Shown here: piece by piece, positions 6,283 through 8,400 of the stretch
How positions within the stretch are numbered: the stretch's first letter is position 1
How the letters are laid out: the number at the start of each line of letters is the position of its first letter
Notes under the pieces: generated by a model
The model's database searches: none
The model's input: the letters and a program-made list of their open reading frames with translations, nothing else
What the model was told of the DNA's origin: nothing
Origin: Acidimicrobiales bacterium
GTDB lineage: Bacteria; Actinomycetota; Acidimicrobiia; Acidimicrobiales; Aldehydirespiratoraceae
Length of the DNA stretch: 8,400 bases
Assembly (NCBI GenBank): GCA_021604885.1
Contig: BQJV01000116.1
Coordinates: 1-8,400 of the forward strand
Direction of reading: 5' to 3'
Position numbers and translations under genes: made by a program

Positions 6283-7122
6283 GTGAAGCAGATTTCGCCC
6301 CTTCTCCGCCGTGCGTTCGTCGCAATGGCATTCGTTCTCGTCGTGTCGGCCTGTGGCTCGGACAGCGACGACGCCCTCATCACCATCGACGGTGTCGAGA
6401 TGATGAGTATCGACGACCTCGGCTCGACGTTCGATCGGTCGCTCGCCGGCCCGGCGCTCGAGTACGGCATCGTCACCGAAGTGCTCGTCGCGGCGCTCAG
6501 CGACCGCGGCTACGAGATCGGCGATGACGTCAGGGCCGACGCCCAGGCGGAGTTCGACCTCCTCGCCGTCCAGGATCCGACGTTCCCCGAGCCGGATTCG
6601 GCGGAGGCCACATTCGTACTGCGCCGACTCGTCGCTCTGCATGCCGTCGCGGACCATCTCGCCGCCGAGGGCGTCCAGCCCTCGCTGCCGGCGGAGCTCT
6701 GCTCCTCGCACATTCTCGTCGACACGCTCGAGGAGGCGGAGGCCGTCGTCGTCCGTCTCGAGGCCGGCGAGGAGTTCGCCTTGGTCGCCATGGAGGTGTC
6801 GACCGGACCCTCGAGCGAGGTCGGTGGCGACATCGGGTGCTTCCCGACCGACAGCCTCGACCCGGGCTATGTCGCAGGTGCTGCGGCGACCGAGATAGAT
6901 GGCATCTCCGCCCCGGCGCAGAGCAGTTTCGGCTGGCACGTGATCCACGTGCGCTCGTTCGAGGCCCAGAGCGTCGACAGTCCGACCGCACTGCGTGACG
7001 CCTATCTGGGCACGCCGGAGTTCGCCGAGTTCGAAGCCGCGGCGTTCGCCGACGTGGAGATCGAGGTCCATCCGGACTTCGGCACCTACGACCCGGCCAC
7101 GGGCGTCACCCCGGCCGGCTGA
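6283..7122 (+). CDS. Parvulin-type peptidyl-prolyl cis-trans isomerase lipoprotein
   Basis: This is a predicted exported, membrane-anchored foldase of the SurA/PrsA kind, catalysing cis-trans isomerisation of X-Pro bonds in secreted proteins. The 279 aa begin with a signal peptide: basic RR (9-10), hydrophobic AFVAMAFVLV (11-20) and lipobox VSAC, with Cys24 as the lipidated residue. Residues 30-135 form a helical SurA-like N-terminal part. The PPIC domain runs from about 140 to 227: SSHILVDT (141-148, His143), LEAGEEFALVA (159-169), GGDIGCFP (181-188) and FGWHVIHVRSFE (216-227, His219), with the paired His residues expected at the active site. The end, VHPDFGTYDP, resembles the 'PryGtWd' tail of actinobacterial homologues. 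Apart from Cys24 the only cysteines are Cys140 and Cys186. GTG 6283 is chosen because later starts would cut the signal peptide. Substrates are unknown. Confidence 0.88.
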   Translation: MKQISPLLRRAFVAMAFVLVVSACGSDSDDALITIDGVEMMSIDDLGSTFDRSLAGPALEYGIVTEVLVAALSDRGYEIGDDVRADAQAEFDLLAVQDPTFPEPDSAEATFVLRRLVALHAVADHLAAEGVQPSLPAELCSSHILVDTLEEAEAVVVRLEAGEEFALVAMEVSTGPSSEVGGDIGCFPTDSLDPGYVAGAAATEIDGISAPAQSSFGWHVIHVRSFEAQSVDSPTALRDAYLGTPEFAEFEAAAFADVEIEVHPDFGTYDPATGVTPAG

Positions 7123-7130
7123 CCGTCGCG

Positions 7131-8400
7131 ATGGGCACGATCACGATCGTCGGGCTCGGGCCCGCCGACGGATCGCTCGTCACCGCGCAGACAACGACCG
7201 CGATCGATGCGGCCGAGCGCTGCTTCGTCCGCACGACCCGCCACCCGGCGGCGTCCGTCCTGCCCGACGGCGCGCGGTCGTTCGACGACGTCTACGAGGC
7301 GGCCGCCGACTTCGACGAGGTCTACGAGACCATCGCGGCCCGCCTGATCGATGAGGCGGCTGCCGGCGACCTGCTCTATGCCGTCCCCGGTTCGCCGCTC
7401 GTCCTCGAGCGCAGCGTGGCGATCCTGCGCGAGCGCGCCGCGGCCGCGGGCGTTGGCCTCGTCGAGCTTCCGGCGGTCTCGTTCCTCGATCTCGTGTGGC
7501 AGCGGATGGGCGATCCGATCGAGTCCAACGTCACGCTCATCGACGGGCATCGCTTCGCCGAGCAGGCGGCAGGCCGAGCCGGGCCGTTCCTCGTCGCCCA
7601 CTGCCACTCGAAGGCGGTGCTGTCGGACATCAAGCTGGCGATCGAGGAAGCGCCCACCGAGGTGATCGTCCTGCGCCATCTCGGGTTGGACACGGAGACG
7701 GTGTCGCCCGTCGAGTGGGCCGACCTCGACCGCGACGTCGACGCCGATCATCTGACATCGCTGTGGATCGGCCGGCTGGTCGAACCCGTTGCGCCGGAGT
7801 TCGCCCGCTTCGAGGAGCTCGTGCGGGTGTTGCGCGAGCAATGCCCGTGGGACCGCAAGCAGACCCACGCGACCCTACGGCAGCATCTGCTCGAGGAGAC
7901 CCACGAGACGCTGGAGGCGATCGACGCCCGTGCCGCGTTGGCGGACGACGAGTACGACGCAGACCTCGACGAGCATCTCGCCGAGGAGCTGGGCGATCTG
8001 CTCTACCAGATCTTCTTCCATGCCCGGTTGGCCTCCGAACGCGGTGCCTTCACCGTGACGGACGTCGCCCGTGGGATCCACGACAAGCTGGTGGTGCGTC
8101 ACCCCCACGTGTTCGGTGACGTGACGGCGGACGATGCCGACACCGTCCTCTCCAACTGGGAGGCGATCAAGCGGGCCGAGAAGGGACGCGAGTCGGCGAT
8201 GGACGGCATCCCGTCGGCGTTGCCGGCGCTGCTCTTCGCCCTCAAGTCGCAGAAGCGCGCCGCCGGCGTGGGATTCGACTGGGATGGCGGCGCGGAGGTG
8301 GCGTACGCCGACGTGGAGGACGAGCTCGCCGAGGTGCGCGAGGACCCGTCCGAGCACGAGGTGGGGGACCTGCTCTTCGCCGCGGTGCAGGTCGCCCGGC
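7131..8400 (+). CDS. mazG: Tetrapyrrole methylase-like / MazG NTP pyrophosphohydrolase fusion (YabN type), 3' end outside window
   Basis: The 423 visible codons encode two fused modules. Residues 1-220 resemble SAM-dependent tetrapyrrole (corrin/porphyrin) methylases: ITIVGLGPADGSL (4-16), FVRTTRHPA (32-40), YAVPGSPLVLERS (83-95) and HLTSLWI near 217-223. No tetrapyrrole substrate is implied; the role of this half in YabN-like proteins is not established. Residues from about 224 are a two-lobed MazG, which hydrolyses (d)NTPs to NMP and pyrophosphate and so cleans the nucleotide pool. It shows CPWD (238-241), metal-binding EETHE (255-259) and EELGD (285-289), the linker RHPHVFGD (333-340), NWEAIKRAEKG (352-362) and the second-lobe EVGDLLFAAVQVAR (410-423). 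Compared with E. coli MazG (263 aa), roughly 50-60 residues are probably missing at the right edge. The start is 8 bases after the PPIase stop with no Shine-Dalgarno site, so translation is likely coupled. Confidence 0.93.
   Translation, partial: MGTITIVGLGPADGSLVTAQTTTAIDAAERCFVRTTRHPAASVLPDGARSFDDVYEAAADFDEVYETIAARLIDEAAAGDLLYAVPGSPLVLERSVAILRERAAAAGVGLVELPAVSFLDLVWQRMGDPIESNVTLIDGHRFAEQAAGRAGPFLVAHCHSKAVLSDIKLAIEEAPTEVIVLRHLGLDTETVSPVEWADLDRDVDADHLTSLWIGRLVEPVAPEFARFEELVRVLREQCPWDRKQTHATLRQHLLEETHETLEAIDARAALADDEYDADLDEHLAEELGDLLYQIFFHARLASERGAFTVTDVARGIHDKLVVRHPHVFGDVTADDADTVLSNWEAIKRAEKGRESAMDGIPSALPALLFALKSQKRAAGVGFDWDGGAEVAYADVEDELAEVREDPSEHEVGDLLFAAVQVAR

Noticed and set aside
1986..6476. 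Open frame of about 1496 codons on the - strand, antisense to rplY, pth, mfd and the lipoprotein gene
   Set aside because: It is the mirror of strongly GC-biased + strand genes, in which stop codons are rare on the reverse strand. Its translation is rich in Arg, Asp, His and Gly with no recognisable motif, and it crosses four well-supported genes.
6010..7071. 353-codon - strand frame opposite the mfd end and the lipoprotein gene
   Set aside because: Compositional shadow with no motif. The + strand gene has a signal peptide, a lipobox and a full PPIC domain.

Overview
This is a high-GC, densely packed housekeeping segment with all genes on the + strand. Codon third positions are mostly G or C, and intergenic gaps run from 8 to 96 bases. 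Gene order and protein style point to an actinobacterium. The short GlmU tail, the YabN-type MazG and the TAnnnT-like boxes just ahead of start codons make me lean to an Acidimicrobiia (Ilumatobacter-like) lineage. That placement is inference and no marker here proves it.

Layout from left to right: (1) the 3' end of a glmU-like gene (2-337); (2) prs, ribose-phosphate pyrophosphokinase (367-1350); (3) a 96-base gap with a candidate promoter, a small hairpin and the only strong Shine-Dalgarno site in the window; (4) rplY/ctc, a TL5/CTC-type 50S protein L25 with an acidic tail (1447-2133); (5) pth, peptidyl-tRNA hydrolase (2154-2768); (6) mfd, the transcription-repair coupling factor, complete at 1150 aa (2790-6242); (7) a 40-base gap with a candidate leaderless promoter; (8) a parvulin-type peptidyl-prolyl isomerase lipoprotein (6283-7122); (9) a tetrapyrrole-methylase-like/MazG fusion (YabN type) that runs off the right edge (7131-8400). 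No stretch longer than 100 bases lacks a gene. I see no tRNA, rRNA, CRISPR array, insertion sequence or phage gene.

The genes serve sugar-nucleotide supply (glmU), PRPP supply for nucleotides (prs), translation (rplY, pth), transcription-coupled DNA repair (mfd), exported-protein folding (PPIase) and nucleotide-pool cleaning (mazG). The order closely matches the Bacillus subtilis run gcaD-prs-ctc-spoVC-mfd-yabN, and related clusters occur in mycobacteria, so this is an ancient conserved neighbourhood. I found no evidence of a new multi-gene system. The most notable point is that the GlmU-like protein ends before the acetyltransferase active site, with no sign of a frameshift. Smaller points are a GTG start placed right behind a -10-like box, a cysteine pair in the lipoprotein isomerase, and a departure from the usual Pth signature.
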